Program-made: the position numbers and the translations under genes | Part shown: positions 18,291 through 26,150 of the stretch, piece after piece | How the letters are laid out: the number at the start of each line of letters is the position of its first letter | Numbering within the stretch: the stretch's first letter is position 1 | Assembly: GCF_900100165.1 (NCBI RefSeq) | Contig: NZ_FNEO01000001.1 | Location: 1,798,001 to 1,862,000 of the forward strand | Source of the DNA: Flavobacterium glycines | GTDB lineage: Bacteria; Bacteroidota; Bacteroidia; Flavobacteriales; Flavobacteriaceae | DNA: 64,000 nucleotides | Direction: 5' to 3' | The notes under the pieces: model-generated | What the model was told of the DNA's origin: nothing | Databases searched by the model: none | Seen by the model: the letters and a program-made list of their open reading frames with translations, nothing else

Positions 18291-18929
18291 ATGGCAACAA
18301 TACGATTAGGAGATATTGCTCCGGATTTTAAAGCAGAGACTACACAAGGTACGGTACAATTTCATGAATGGTTAGGAGATTCATGGGGGGTATTATTTTC
18401 ACATCCATCTGATTTTACACCAGTTTGTACGACAGAATTAGGAACGGTAGCTAATTATTTTCCTGAGTTTCAAAAAAGAAATACAAAGGTTATTGCATTA
18501 AGTGTTGATGGATTGGAATCACACTTGAACTGGATTAAAGATATCGAGGAAACTCAGAATGTAACTTTACAATACCCAATTATAGCTGACGAAAATAAAG
18601 AAGTAGCTAATTTGTATGATATGATTCATCCAAATGCCAATGATACTTTTACGGTTCGTTCGGTATTTATTATTGGAGCAGATAAAAAAGTTAAATTAAT
18701 ATTGACTTATCCGGCTTCAACAGGAAGAAATTTTGATGAATTGTTGCGTGTTATAGATAGTTTGCAATTAACAGCTAATTACAGTGTTGCTACACCGGCT
18801 AACTGGAAAGACGGTCAGGATGTGGTTATTTCTCCATCAATACCAGACGAAGATATTCCTGCTAAGTTTCCAAAAGGATTTAAGCGTATTAAATATTATT
18901 TAAGAATGACTCCGCAGCCTAATAAATAA
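18291..18929 (+). CDS. 1-Cys peroxiredoxin (Prx6 type)
   Basis: 212 residues. The peroxidatic cysteine lies in HPSDFTPVCTTELG near residue 47 with the usual Thr, Pro and a downstream Arg (FTVRSVFII). The length and the extended C-terminal arm (ANWKDGQDVVI...FPKGFKRIKYYLRMTPQP) are those of the Prx6 class. No second cysteine in a resolving position is seen, so an external reductant is likely. Cytosolic peroxide detoxification is expected. Monocistronic with its own terminator. Confidence 0.94.
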   Translation: MATIRLGDIAPDFKAETTQGTVQFHEWLGDSWGVLFSHPSDFTPVCTTELGTVANYFPEFQKRNTKVIALSVDGLESHLNWIKDIEETQNVTLQYPIIADENKEVANLYDMIHPNANDTFTVRSVFIIGADKKVKLILTYPASTGRNFDELLRVIDSLQLTANYSVATPANWKDGQDVVISPSIPDEDIPAKFPKGFKRIKYYLRMTPQPNK

Positions 18930-18943
18930 GCTGGTTAAAATAA

Positions 18944-18981
18944 CAAAAAGGGAATTCAAATAAATTGAGTTCCCTTTTTTA
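18944..18981 (+). terminator. Rho-independent terminator of the peroxiredoxin gene
   Basis: AAAAAGGGAATTCAA / TTGAGTTCCCTTTTTT stem-loop with a T run. Confidence 0.9.
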
Positions 18982-19006
18982 TTAATTCTCGTGACTTTCT
19001 TTGTGT

Positions 19007-19032
19007 GATTGCCGAGCTACGCTCGCAATGAC
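19007..19032. repeat. GATTGCCGAGC...GCTCGCAATGAC palindromic repeat
   Basis: A compact inverted repeat (ATTGCCGAGC / GCTCGCAAT) of the kind dispersed in many bacterial genomes as GTCATTGCGAGC-type elements. It is the only copy seen in this window. Confidence 0.6.
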
Positions 19033-19042
19033 TGTTCATCGC

Positions 19043-19122
19043 CTAAAATCCCAAATTAATCTTGGCATACTGCTACAACATAATCGTTTTGTGTTTTTCA
19101 CTTCGCTAGTTTTGATTATATC
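19043..19122 (-). pseudogene. Decayed duplicate of the 3' end of the NUDIX gene
   Basis: On the minus strand this stretch reads IIKTSEVKNTK, then after a frameshift IML-stop-QYAKINLGF-stop. The intact NUDIX gene at 19536-20117 ends METGELKDAKTIMLLQYAKINQLV. The nucleotide similarity is clear over about 75 bp, but this copy has an in-frame TAG and a one-base shift. A small lipoprotein gene lies between the two. It is probably left from a duplication, or the lipoprotein gene was inserted after an old tandem copy. Confidence 0.7.
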
Positions 19123-19178
19123 AATTAATAGTAAATTTTATGATAATTTTGAAGATAGTTGAATATGGATTTTACGCT

Positions 19179-19493
19179 TTATTTTTTATTTAAAAATAAA
19201 GCGTCTTTTCCTAAAACAGATTGAATGCTATCTAATCTGATTTTAATTTTTTGTTTGTCTTTATTTAAATTGTATTTAAACTCTTGTTGATCAGGATAGA
19301 TGTCTTGGTGTTTTTCCTTTATGGATATTTTTTTTAATTCAGTATCTATATCAATTAAATCATTACTAAGCTTTAATTCCTCATTGCGAAGACTTTCCAT
19401 ATTGTTATAAGCTTCTAATTCTAATTTTTCTTTAGATTTTCCACAGCTTATCAGAATTAAAGCTAATAATATTGTTGTTAATATATTTTTCAT
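19179..19493 (-). CDS. Small lipoprotein with coiled coil, unknown function
   Basis: 104 residues with a clear lipoprotein signal (ILLALILISC, lipobox cysteine at 17). The rest is charged and predicted to be helical (KLELEAYNNMESLRNEELKLSNDLIDIDTELKKI), probably a coiled coil. There is no homologue I can name. It sits between an intact NUDIX gene and a fragment of its duplicated 3' end, which suggests recent local rearrangement. It has a more AT-biased codon mix than its neighbours, judged by eye. Confidence 0.75.
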   Translation of the reverse strand: MKNILTTILLALILISCGKSKEKLELEAYNNMESLRNEELKLSNDLIDIDTELKKISIKEKHQDIYPDQQEFKYNLNKDKQKIKIRLDSIQSVLGKDALFLNKK

Positions 19494-19535
19494 CTTTGCT
19501 AAATTTTAGAATGATTATTTTATTCAATTTATTAA

Positions 19536-20117
19536 TTAAACCAACTGATTTATCTTAGCATATTGCAGTAACATAATGGTTTTTGCATCTTTTAGTTCGC
19601 CTGTTTCCATCATATTGTATGCTTCATCAAATGGCATTTCCAGTACTTCAATGTTTTCCTGTTCATGTTCCAGTCCACCGCCTTCGCTAACTTTCATAGA
19701 GGCGTCGTATTCGCCAATAAATAAGTATAAAATTTCAGTTATAGCACCTGGTGACATATAGGTTTCCATGATTTTTTTTACCTTAGAAATTCTATAACCT
19801 GTTTCTTCTTCTGTTTCTCTGATGATGCATTGTTCCGGTTCGTCCTGGTCTAATAATCCGGCACAAACTTCTATCATCATTCCGTTTTTGTTTCCGTTTA
19901 AATAAGTTGGTAAACGAAACTGACGGGTTAAAATAATGGTTTTATTTTCTTTATTGTACAGTAATATTGCAGCTCCATTACCACGGTCATATACTTCTCT
20001 TTTTTGAGTTATAATGCTATTGTCTGATTTTTGATAATCAAAAGTTACGTTATTTAGGATGTACCAGTTGTCTGAAAGTAATTCGGTTTTTTTAATGCTT
20101 ATTTTTGGGTCGTTCAT
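19536..20117 (-). CDS. nudK: NUDIX hydrolase, GDP-mannose pyrophosphatase NudK type
   Basis: 193 residues. The NUDIX box runs from GLLDQDEPEQCIIRETEEET with the REtxEE core near residue 100. The N-terminal strand pattern (NVTFDYQKSDNS...REVYDRGNGAAILLYN) is that of the YffH/AdpP family, which hydrolyses GDP-mannose or ADP-ribose. Substrate choice between these cannot be settled by reading, so the symbol is tentative. It follows purA on the minus strand but is separated from it by a terminator. Confidence 0.82.
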   Translation of the reverse strand: MNDPKISIKKTELLSDNWYILNNVTFDYQKSDNSIITQKREVYDRGNGAAILLYNKENKTIILTRQFRLPTYLNGNKNGMMIEVCAGLLDQDEPEQCIIRETEEETGYRISKVKKIMETYMSPGAITEILYLFIGEYDASMKVSEGGGLEHEQENIEVLEMPFDEAYNMMETGELKDAKTIMLLQYAKINQLV

Positions 20118-20135
20118 ATGTGATGGTTTTGGGTA

Positions 20136-20166
20136 TAAAAAAACGCCCTAAAAAATCAGAGCGTTT
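20136..20166 (-). terminator. Rho-independent terminator of purA
   Basis: On the minus strand AAACGCTCT / AGGGCGTTT pair (one mismatch) around a short AT loop and are followed by T's. It lies 7 bp past the purA stop codon. Confidence 0.8.
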
Positions 20167-20172
20167 GTGTCT

Positions 20173-21444
20173 TTATTTTGCAATTGTTTGTTTTCTGTCC
20201 GGACCAACAGAAACAATCTTAATAGGCACTTCTAATTCTTTTTCGATGAATTCGATATATTCTTTTAACTCAACCGGTAATTCTTCATAAGTAGTCATTC
20301 CTGTTAAATCCTGTTTCCATCCTTTGAATTCCTTGTAAATCGGAGAAACATTTTCTTCCTCAACATTGTAAGGGAAGTGAGCAATGTTTTTTCCTTTATA
20401 GTTGTATTCAGTACAAACTTTCAAAGTATCAAATCCTGAAAGTACATCACCTTTCATCATCATCAATTGCGTAACTCCGTTTACCTGTACAGCATATTTC
20501 AAAGCAACTAAGTCTAACCATCCGCAACGTCTGGCTCTTCCTGTTACTGAACCAAATTCGTTTCCTACTTTGGCCATAGTAGCACCTACTTCGTCAAAAA
20601 GTTCTGTTGGGAAAGGACCACTACCTACGCGGGTTGTGTAAGCTTTGAAAATTCCGTATACTTCTTTGATTTTGTTAGGAGCAATTCCTAAACCGGTACA
20701 AGCTCCTGCAGCAGTCGTGTTAGAAGAAGTTACAAATGGATAAGTTCCAAAATCAACATCTAATAAAGAACCTTGAGCTCCTTCGCATAGAATAGATTTA
20801 CCTGCTTTTTGAGCCTGGTGCATGTATTCTTCGCTATCAATAAAGTCTAATTTTTTAATTTCTTCGATTGCTTCAAAGAATTCAGCTTCTAATTCAGGTA
20901 AGTTGTATTGTAATTCTACACCGTAGAATGCAATCATTGCTTCATGTTTATCAGCAAGAGAGCGGTATCTTTCTTTGAAATCTTCTAATTCGATATCTCC
21001 TACACGTAATCCGTTTCTACCTGTTTTGTCCATATAAGTTGGGCCAATACCTTTAAGTGTAGATCCGATTTTTGCTTTACCTTTAGAAGCTTCAGAAGCT
21101 GCATCTAATAAACGGTGAGTAGGTAAGATTAAATGCGCTTTTCTTGAAATGATTAATTTCTTTTTGATATCGATGTCAAATTTTGCTAATCCTTCGATTT
21201 CTTTTTGAAATACAACAGGGTCAATGACAACACCGTTTCCAATAACATTTACCGCTGATTTATGGAAAATTCCGGAAGGAATGGTTCTAAGTACGTGTTT
21301 AATTCCGTCAAATTCTAAAGTATGTCCTGCATTTGGTCCACCTTGAAAACGGGCAATAATATCGTAATTTGAGGTAAGAACGTCAACAATTTTTCCTTTT
21401 CCTTCATCTCCCCATTGTAATCCTAGTAATAAATCTACGGTCAT
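20173..21444 (-). CDS. purA: Adenylosuccinate synthetase
   Basis: 423 residues, the usual length. The GTP-binding GDEGKGK is near residue 13 with the catalytic Asp and the later His in GGPNAGHT. Further signatures are IGSTLKGIGPTYMDKTGRNG, GAQGSLLDVDFGTYPFVTSSN and RARRCGWLDL. The enzyme makes adenylosuccinate from IMP, aspartate and GTP in AMP biosynthesis. It follows fur (74 bp gap) and relA/spoT on the same strand, and both neighbours are also global regulators of metabolism. Confidence 0.98.
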   Translation of the reverse strand: MTVDLLLGLQWGDEGKGKIVDVLTSNYDIIARFQGGPNAGHTLEFDGIKHVLRTIPSGIFHKSAVNVIGNGVVIDPVVFQKEIEGLAKFDIDIKKKLIISRKAHLILPTHRLLDAASEASKGKAKIGSTLKGIGPTYMDKTGRNGLRVGDIELEDFKERYRSLADKHEAMIAFYGVELQYNLPELEAEFFEAIEEIKKLDFIDSEEYMHQAQKAGKSILCEGAQGSLLDVDFGTYPFVTSSNTTAAGACTGLGIAPNKIKEVYGIFKAYTTRVGSGPFPTELFDEVGATMAKVGNEFGSVTGRARRCGWLDLVALKYAVQVNGVTQLMMMKGDVLSGFDTLKVCTEYNYKGKNIAHFPYNVEEENVSPIYKEFKGWKQDLTGMTTYEELPVELKEYIEFIEKELEVPIKIVSVGPDRKQTIAK

Positions 21445-21518
21445 TTTTAATTTATTTATTTAATCCTTAATTTGTTTTGGCGATTTTGATTTTGCGCCTA
21501 TTTAACTAAATGTTTTTA

Positions 21519-22001
21519 TTAATTTTCTTCTTGATTTTCTTCGGTTGCAGGTTTTTTTCGGGTACCATAGAAATACAAAGAATGATTGTTAATTTCTACA
21601 TCAAAAATTTCTTCTATTGTTTTTTTGATGGTTTGTATTCTGGGGTCGCAAAACTCAATTACTTCACCGGTATCGGTCATAATTATATGATCGTGTTGTT
21701 TGTCAAAATAGGATTTTTCGTAATGCGCCTGATTTTGTCCAAACTGATGTTTGCGTACCAAAGCACAGTCTAATAATAATTCTATTGTGTTGTATAATGT
21801 GGCTCTACTGACACGGTAGTTTTTATTTTTCATTTTGATGTATAGGTTTTCTATATCAAAATGTTCTTCACTTTCATAGATTTCCTGGAGTATAGAGTAA
21901 CGTTCAGGCGTTTTTCTATGGCCATTTTTTTCAAGATACATTGTAAAAACGTTTTTTACAATTTCCTGGTTTTTGTTGTTATTTGTGGAAATGAGTGTCA
22001 T
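21519..22001 (-). CDS. fur: Fur-family transcriptional regulator
   Basis: 160 residues from the ATG at 22001. An upstream TTG at 22010 lies inside the promoter -7 element and is rejected. The winged helix spans ~20-85 ([31 protein letters not shown]). The metal-binding C-terminal domain has [21 protein letters not shown] and HSLYFYG. The usual structural-zinc CxxC is missing: the position reads [10 protein letters not shown]. So it is either an iron-type Fur without structural zinc or a PerR-like sensor. The exact metal cannot be assigned. Confidence 0.9.
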   Translation of the reverse strand: MTLISTNNNKNQEIVKNVFTMYLEKNGHRKTPERYSILQEIYESEEHFDIENLYIKMKNKNYRVSRATLYNTIELLLDCALVRKHQFGQNQAHYEKSYFDKQHDHIIMTDTGEVIEFCDPRIQTIKKTIEEIFDVEINNHSLYFYGTRKKPATEENQEEN

Positions 22002-22007
22002 ATTCGG

Positions 22008-22039
22008 CAAAGATAATTTTTTATTTTAATAGTTTTCAA
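22008..22039 (-). promoter_or_regulatory. Promoter of fur
   Basis: On the minus strand TTG (22039-22037), 21 nt, then TATCTTTG (22015-22008). The -7 box ends 6 nt before the ATG at 22001, so the transcript would be leaderless or almost so. Confidence 0.7.
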
Positions 22040-22127
22040 GTTTAAGTACTTATAAGAGAATAATTTTGTTCTTTTTTTGTTGAAAACACATCTGGGCTTC
22101 TAAAAAGAATTAGAAATTAAACCTCAT

Positions 22128-24365
22128 TTAATTTTTATAAACTCTCGTTACCCGATCAATTCCGTCAATTTTTTTGATGTTGTCAATTAATTTTTTCAAA
22201 ATAGTAATGTTTTGTACTATGACGGTCAATTGTCCTTTAAAAAGTCCTGCTTCTCCACTCAATGATATGCTTTGAATGTTGACATTCATATTGTTTGAAA
22301 TCACTTTTGTTAATTCATTTGTCAAACCAATACTGTCCATACCGGTAATGTTCAATGTTGCTTTGAATTCCTGCTGAGTAGAATCGATCCATTTAGCAGG
22401 CATAATGCGGTAAGCATAATTGGACTGTAACGAGATGGCATTTGGACAGTCTTTTTTATGTACTTTAATTCCTTCGTTGATAGTAACGAAACCAAAAACC
22501 TGATCACCGGGTATCGGATTACAGCAGGTAGAAAGTTTGTAGTCCAGTTTATCCTGTTCTTTACCAAAAACCAATAAGTCATAATTGTTGTTGACTACAG
22601 GTTTGTGAATATCGGCATCGGCAGTATTTCCTCCTGAGCGTTTGATTTTACTTTTGAAAAAATTGATTAAAGTATTGCTTTTTTGAGCAGCAAAATCTTT
22701 TAATTGTTGGTTGTCGATTGTTCCTAATCCCACTCTGTAAAACAAATCCAAACTGGTTTTAAGGTGGAAAAAGTTAACTAATTCATTAGTTACCGATTCG
22801 TTTAAATTAATTTTTAGATGTTTTAATTTACGAGTAAGTAATTCTTTTCCTTCTTCGGCAATTTTCTTAGTGTTTTCGTTAAGAACATTTTTAATTTTAT
22901 TCTTAGCTCTGGAAGTAGTTACATAATCTAACCAGTTTGCAGTAGGTTTTTGATTAGGAGAAGTGATAATTTCTACCTGATCTCCACTTTTTAATTCGTA
23001 ATTTAGAGGTACTAATTTTCCGTTGACTCTCGTTCCTCGGGTCTTAATTCCAATTTCTGAGTGAATGCTAAAGGCAAAATCCAGCGAAGTAGCTCCTTTA
23101 GGTAACGATTTAATATCTCCTTTTGGAGTAAAAACGTAGATTTCTTTTGAATATAAATTCATTTTGAAATCTTCTACAAAGTCAATGGCATTAGTTTCCT
23201 GATTTTCTAATGCTTCCCGAAGTAGGTTTAACCAAACATCCAAGCCACCTTCTTCATTAGCTCCGTTTTTGTATTTGTAATGTGCGGCATATCCTTTTTC
23301 GGCAATTTCATCCATGCGTTCACTGCGAACCTGAACTTCAACCCAACGGCCTTTAGGTCCCATTACGGTAATGTGCAGGGCTTCGTAACCCGTAGATTTG
23401 GGAGATGAAATCCAATCTCTTAAACGGCTGGGGCTGGGTCTGTAATGGTCGGTAACGATGGAATAGATTTTCCATGCCAGGAATTTTTCATCATGAGGAT
23501 CGGATTTGTAAACAATTCGAAGTGCAAATTTGTCGTAAACTTCATCAAAAGTTACATTTTGAGCCTTCATTTTTCTACGAATAGAATAGATGGATTTTGG
23601 TCGCCCTTTTATAATATAATCAATTCCCTCCGCGTCCAAAGAGGCTTTTAGGATATCCGAAATGTCTTTGATGTAGGCATCCTGTTGCTCTTTAGTCTCT
23701 TTGATTTTGCTGGCAATGTCTTCGTAAATAGCAGGTTCGGTGTATTTTAAACCTAAGTCTTCCAGTTTTGTTTTAATGTTGTATAATCCTAATCGATGGG
23801 CGAGAGGCGCATAGATGTATAGGGTTTCAGAAGCAATTTTAACCTGCTTGTGGTCGTCCATGGATTCCATGGTTTGCATATTGTGCAATCTGTCGGCAAT
23901 TTTTATCAGAATTACACGAACGTCATCGTACAAAGTCAGTAGCATCTTTCGGAAGTTTTCGGCCTGCATCGACACATTCATGTCTTTTTGTACGATAGAA
24001 ATTTTAGTTAAACCTTCAACGAGTTGGGCTACTTTAGGATTGAACATGCGTTCAATATCTTTGACAGTTGTTGGAGTATCTTCAACTACATCATGCAATA
24101 GGGCAGCAGCAATAGAAGTTGCTCCAAGACCAATTTCAGAAGCAACAATTTTAGCTACTGCAATGGGGTGAAAGATATAGGCTTCACCTGATTTTCTTCT
24201 TTGGTCTTTATGGGCTTCTACTGCTACATCAAATGCTTTTCGGATAAGCTTTTTGTCATCGGTAGATAAAGTTTGATAACTTATGCGAAGCAATTCTTTG
24301 TATTCCTGAGCAATGGCTTTATTTTCTTTTTCGATATCTATTTCTGTCATAATTACAGTGTTCAT
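22128..24365 (-). CDS. Bifunctional (p)ppGpp synthetase/hydrolase RelA/SpoT
   Basis: 745 residues with the full Rel architecture. The HD hydrolase domain with intact HDVVEDT is near 92. The synthetase domain follows (GRPKSIYSIRRKM, then EVQVRSERMDEIAEKGYAAHYKYK), then TGS (~415-475, TPKGDIKSLPKGATSLDFAFSIH), a zinc-finger-like segment with STCCNPIPGD, and a C-terminal ACT domain. Both hydrolase and synthetase motifs look intact, so this is a bifunctional enzyme for the stringent response. MTEIDIEKEN at 24350 is an alternative start. It lies upstream of fur and purA. Confidence 0.95.
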   Translation of the reverse strand: MNTVIMTEIDIEKENKAIAQEYKELLRISYQTLSTDDKKLIRKAFDVAVEAHKDQRRKSGEAYIFHPIAVAKIVASEIGLGATSIAAALLHDVVEDTPTTVKDIERMFNPKVAQLVEGLTKISIVQKDMNVSMQAENFRKMLLTLYDDVRVILIKIADRLHNMQTMESMDDHKQVKIASETLYIYAPLAHRLGLYNIKTKLEDLGLKYTEPAIYEDIASKIKETKEQQDAYIKDISDILKASLDAEGIDYIIKGRPKSIYSIRRKMKAQNVTFDEVYDKFALRIVYKSDPHDEKFLAWKIYSIVTDHYRPSPSRLRDWISSPKSTGYEALHITVMGPKGRWVEVQVRSERMDEIAEKGYAAHYKYKNGANEEGGLDVWLNLLREALENQETNAIDFVEDFKMNLYSKEIYVFTPKGDIKSLPKGATSLDFAFSIHSEIGIKTRGTRVNGKLVPLNYELKSGDQVEIITSPNQKPTANWLDYVTTSRAKNKIKNVLNENTKKIAEEGKELLTRKLKHLKINLNESVTNELVNFFHLKTSLDLFYRVGLGTIDNQQLKDFAAQKSNTLINFFKSKIKRSGGNTADADIHKPVVNNNYDLLVFGKEQDKLDYKLSTCCNPIPGDQVFGFVTINEGIKVHKKDCPNAISLQSNYAYRIMPAKWIDSTQQEFKATLNITGMDSIGLTNELTKVISNNMNVNIQSISLSGEAGLFKGQLTVIVQNITILKKLIDNIKKIDGIDRVTRVYKN

Positions 24366-24414
24366 TTTCTAAAAATAACGATAAGTTCGCAAATATGCAA
24401 GAGTTGGGATTGTT

Positions 24415-24477
24415 GATTTTAGATTTCTGACTTTTGATTTTAGATTTAAAACATCTGCAATCTAAAATCTGCATTCT
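24415..24477. repeat. GATTTTAGATT hairpin repeat
   Basis: Two direct GATTTTAGATTT words (24415, 24436) and an inverted AATCTAAAATC (24459-24469). The second and third form an 11-bp stem with a ~12-nt loop. It lies between trmH and relA/spoT and may end the trmH transcript, though no T run follows. Confidence 0.65.
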
Positions 24478-24482
24478 GCGAT

Positions 24483-25268
24483 TTAGAATCCTCTTTGTCT
24501 TTTGGCTTCAAATATTAATATTGCTGCGGCTACCGAAACGTTCATGCTGTCTATTTCGCCCTGCATCGGGATAATGATGTTTTGGGTGGCAGCATCACGC
24601 CATTCCTGTGTGAGTCCGGTGGCTTCGGTGCCAACGACTAAGGCAGTGGGTTGGGTGTAATCCTGAGTGTGGTAACTTGTTGAATTTTGCAAAGTGGCAC
24701 AGTAGAAATTGATGTTTTTTTCTTTTAAAAAAGCAATAATTTCTGAGGTGCTTGCTGTTGCAATTTGGTTAGTAAACAAGCAGCCTACACTGGAACGAAC
24801 GATGTTGGGATTGTATAAATCACTTTTCGGATTCGCAATAATTACAGCGTCCAGATTAGCAGCATCAGCAGTTCTTAAAAGTGCGCCAATATTTCCTGGT
24901 TTTTCGGGAGCTTCGGCAACTAAAATTAAAGGCGTGTCTGATAATTTTAAACCAGAAAGTTGTAAGGATTTGGATTTGGCTACAGCCAAAACTCCTTCGG
25001 TAGTGTCACGATAACTTAGTTTTTGAAAAACTTCTTTGTTTATTTCTATTAATTCGGCGGATTGGGCTAATTTTCTAGCTTCCGTTTCGCTACAAATTTC
25101 CGGGTAAAATAATATGGTCTGGATTTCATAACGCCCTTTTACGGCTAATGAAATTTCGCGTACACCTTCAATTAAAAAAGTACCGGTTTGTTTTCTGTTT
25201 TTGGCTTTTTCCTGTAATAATACTAAAGATTTTATGAATGGATTTTGAATGGATGTAATTTGTTTCAA
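24483..25268 (-). CDS. TrmH/SpoU-family RNA 2'-O-methyltransferase
   Basis: 261 residues. An N-terminal substrate-binding domain of the L30e type (IQNPFIKSLVLLQEKAKNRKQTGTFLIEGVREI) precedes the SPOUT knot with its three motifs (EKPGNIGALLRTADAA, VVGTEATGLT, IPMQGEIDSMNVSVAAAILIFE). The family methylates ribose in rRNA or tRNA using SAM. The N-terminal domain suggests an rRNA target such as 23S, as in RlmB-like enzymes, but this is not certain. It follows ftsE by 30 bp on the same strand. Confidence 0.92.
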   Translation of the reverse strand: MKQITSIQNPFIKSLVLLQEKAKNRKQTGTFLIEGVREISLAVKGRYEIQTILFYPEICSETEARKLAQSAELIEINKEVFQKLSYRDTTEGVLAVAKSKSLQLSGLKLSDTPLILVAEAPEKPGNIGALLRTADAANLDAVIIANPKSDLYNPNIVRSSVGCLFTNQIATASTSEIIAFLKEKNINFYCATLQNSTSYHTQDYTQPTALVVGTEATGLTQEWRDAATQNIIIPMQGEIDSMNVSVAAAILIFEAKRQRGF

Positions 25269-25298
25269 GAGATTCTAAATTTTAGTATTGTATAAAAA

Positions 25299-25982
25299 TT
25301 AAACAGTTCTTTGGACTACTTCGAAAATTTTAGAATCCTCACATTTTAATGTTTTTGATGGGAATTTCATCAATAAAGCATAGTCGTGAGTCGCCATGAT
25401 AATGGTTTTTCCGTTGGCGTTTATTTTCTTTAAAACATCCAAAACTTCAATGCTGGTTTGCGGGTCTAAGTTTCCTGTTGGTTCATCAGCCAAAATAAGT
25501 TCAGGGTCGTTCAATAAGGCTCTTGCAATAGCTACACGTTGTTGTTCTCCGCCTGAAATTTGATGAGGCATTTTAAGGGCATGGTTTTTCATGCCTACTT
25601 TGTCTAAAACTTCTTCGATTTTATGTTCCATTTCATCCCTGTCGGTCCATCCTGTGGCTTTAAGAACAAAAAGCATATTGTCTTTTATAGAGCGATCTGG
25701 TAAAAGTTTGAAATCCTGGAAGACAATACCGATTTTACGTCTTAAAAACGGAATGTCATTTTCTTTAAGTGTTTCTAAATCAAAGTCAACAATATGTCCT
25801 GTGCCTATTGTTAATGGCAAATCGGCATAAAGAGTTTTCATTAAACTACTTTTTCCGGAACCTGTTTTTCCAATTATGTATAGAAATTCACCATGGTTCA
25901 CCTCCAAATTTACATTTGATAAGATTTCTTTATCTCCTTGATAAATGGTTGCGTTTTTTAATGACAGTACGGCTTGAGACAT
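25299..25982 (-). CDS. ftsE: Cell-division ABC-transporter ATPase FtsE
   Basis: 227 residues. Walker A GKTGSGKS near 39, ISGGEQQRVAIARALL signature, and Walker B LILADEPTGNLD are all intact. The NMLFVLKATG segment and the short length fit FtsE rather than LolD. FtsE works with the membrane protein FtsX to activate septal peptidoglycan hydrolysis. FtsX is not adjacent here, as is usual in Bacteroidota. It is divergent from the TPR gene. Confidence 0.85.
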   Translation of the reverse strand: MSQAVLSLKNATIYQGDKEILSNVNLEVNHGEFLYIIGKTGSGKSSLMKTLYADLPLTIGTGHIVDFDLETLKENDIPFLRRKIGIVFQDFKLLPDRSIKDNMLFVLKATGWTDRDEMEHKIEEVLDKVGMKNHALKMPHQISGGEQQRVAIARALLNDPELILADEPTGNLDPQTSIEVLDVLKKINANGKTIIMATHDYALLMKFPSKTLKCEDSKIFEVVQRTV

Positions 25983-26122
25983 AAAATGAGCATTTGTTTA
26001 TGGTGTAAAAGTAATTATCAATTATGAAATAGCAATAATCAATTGGTAGTTTTTTGTGCTCTGTTAAAATTTTTGTTCATAATAAAAACGAATAACGTCT
26101 CGTTATGACTCTTATAATATGA

Positions 26123-26130
26123 TATATTTG
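26123..26130 (+). promoter_or_regulatory. -7 element of the TPR gene
   Basis: TATATTTG is an exact consensus match, 20 nt before the ATG at 26151. Confidence 0.55.
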
Positions 26131-26150
26131 AATATTTAAATCTAATAAAA

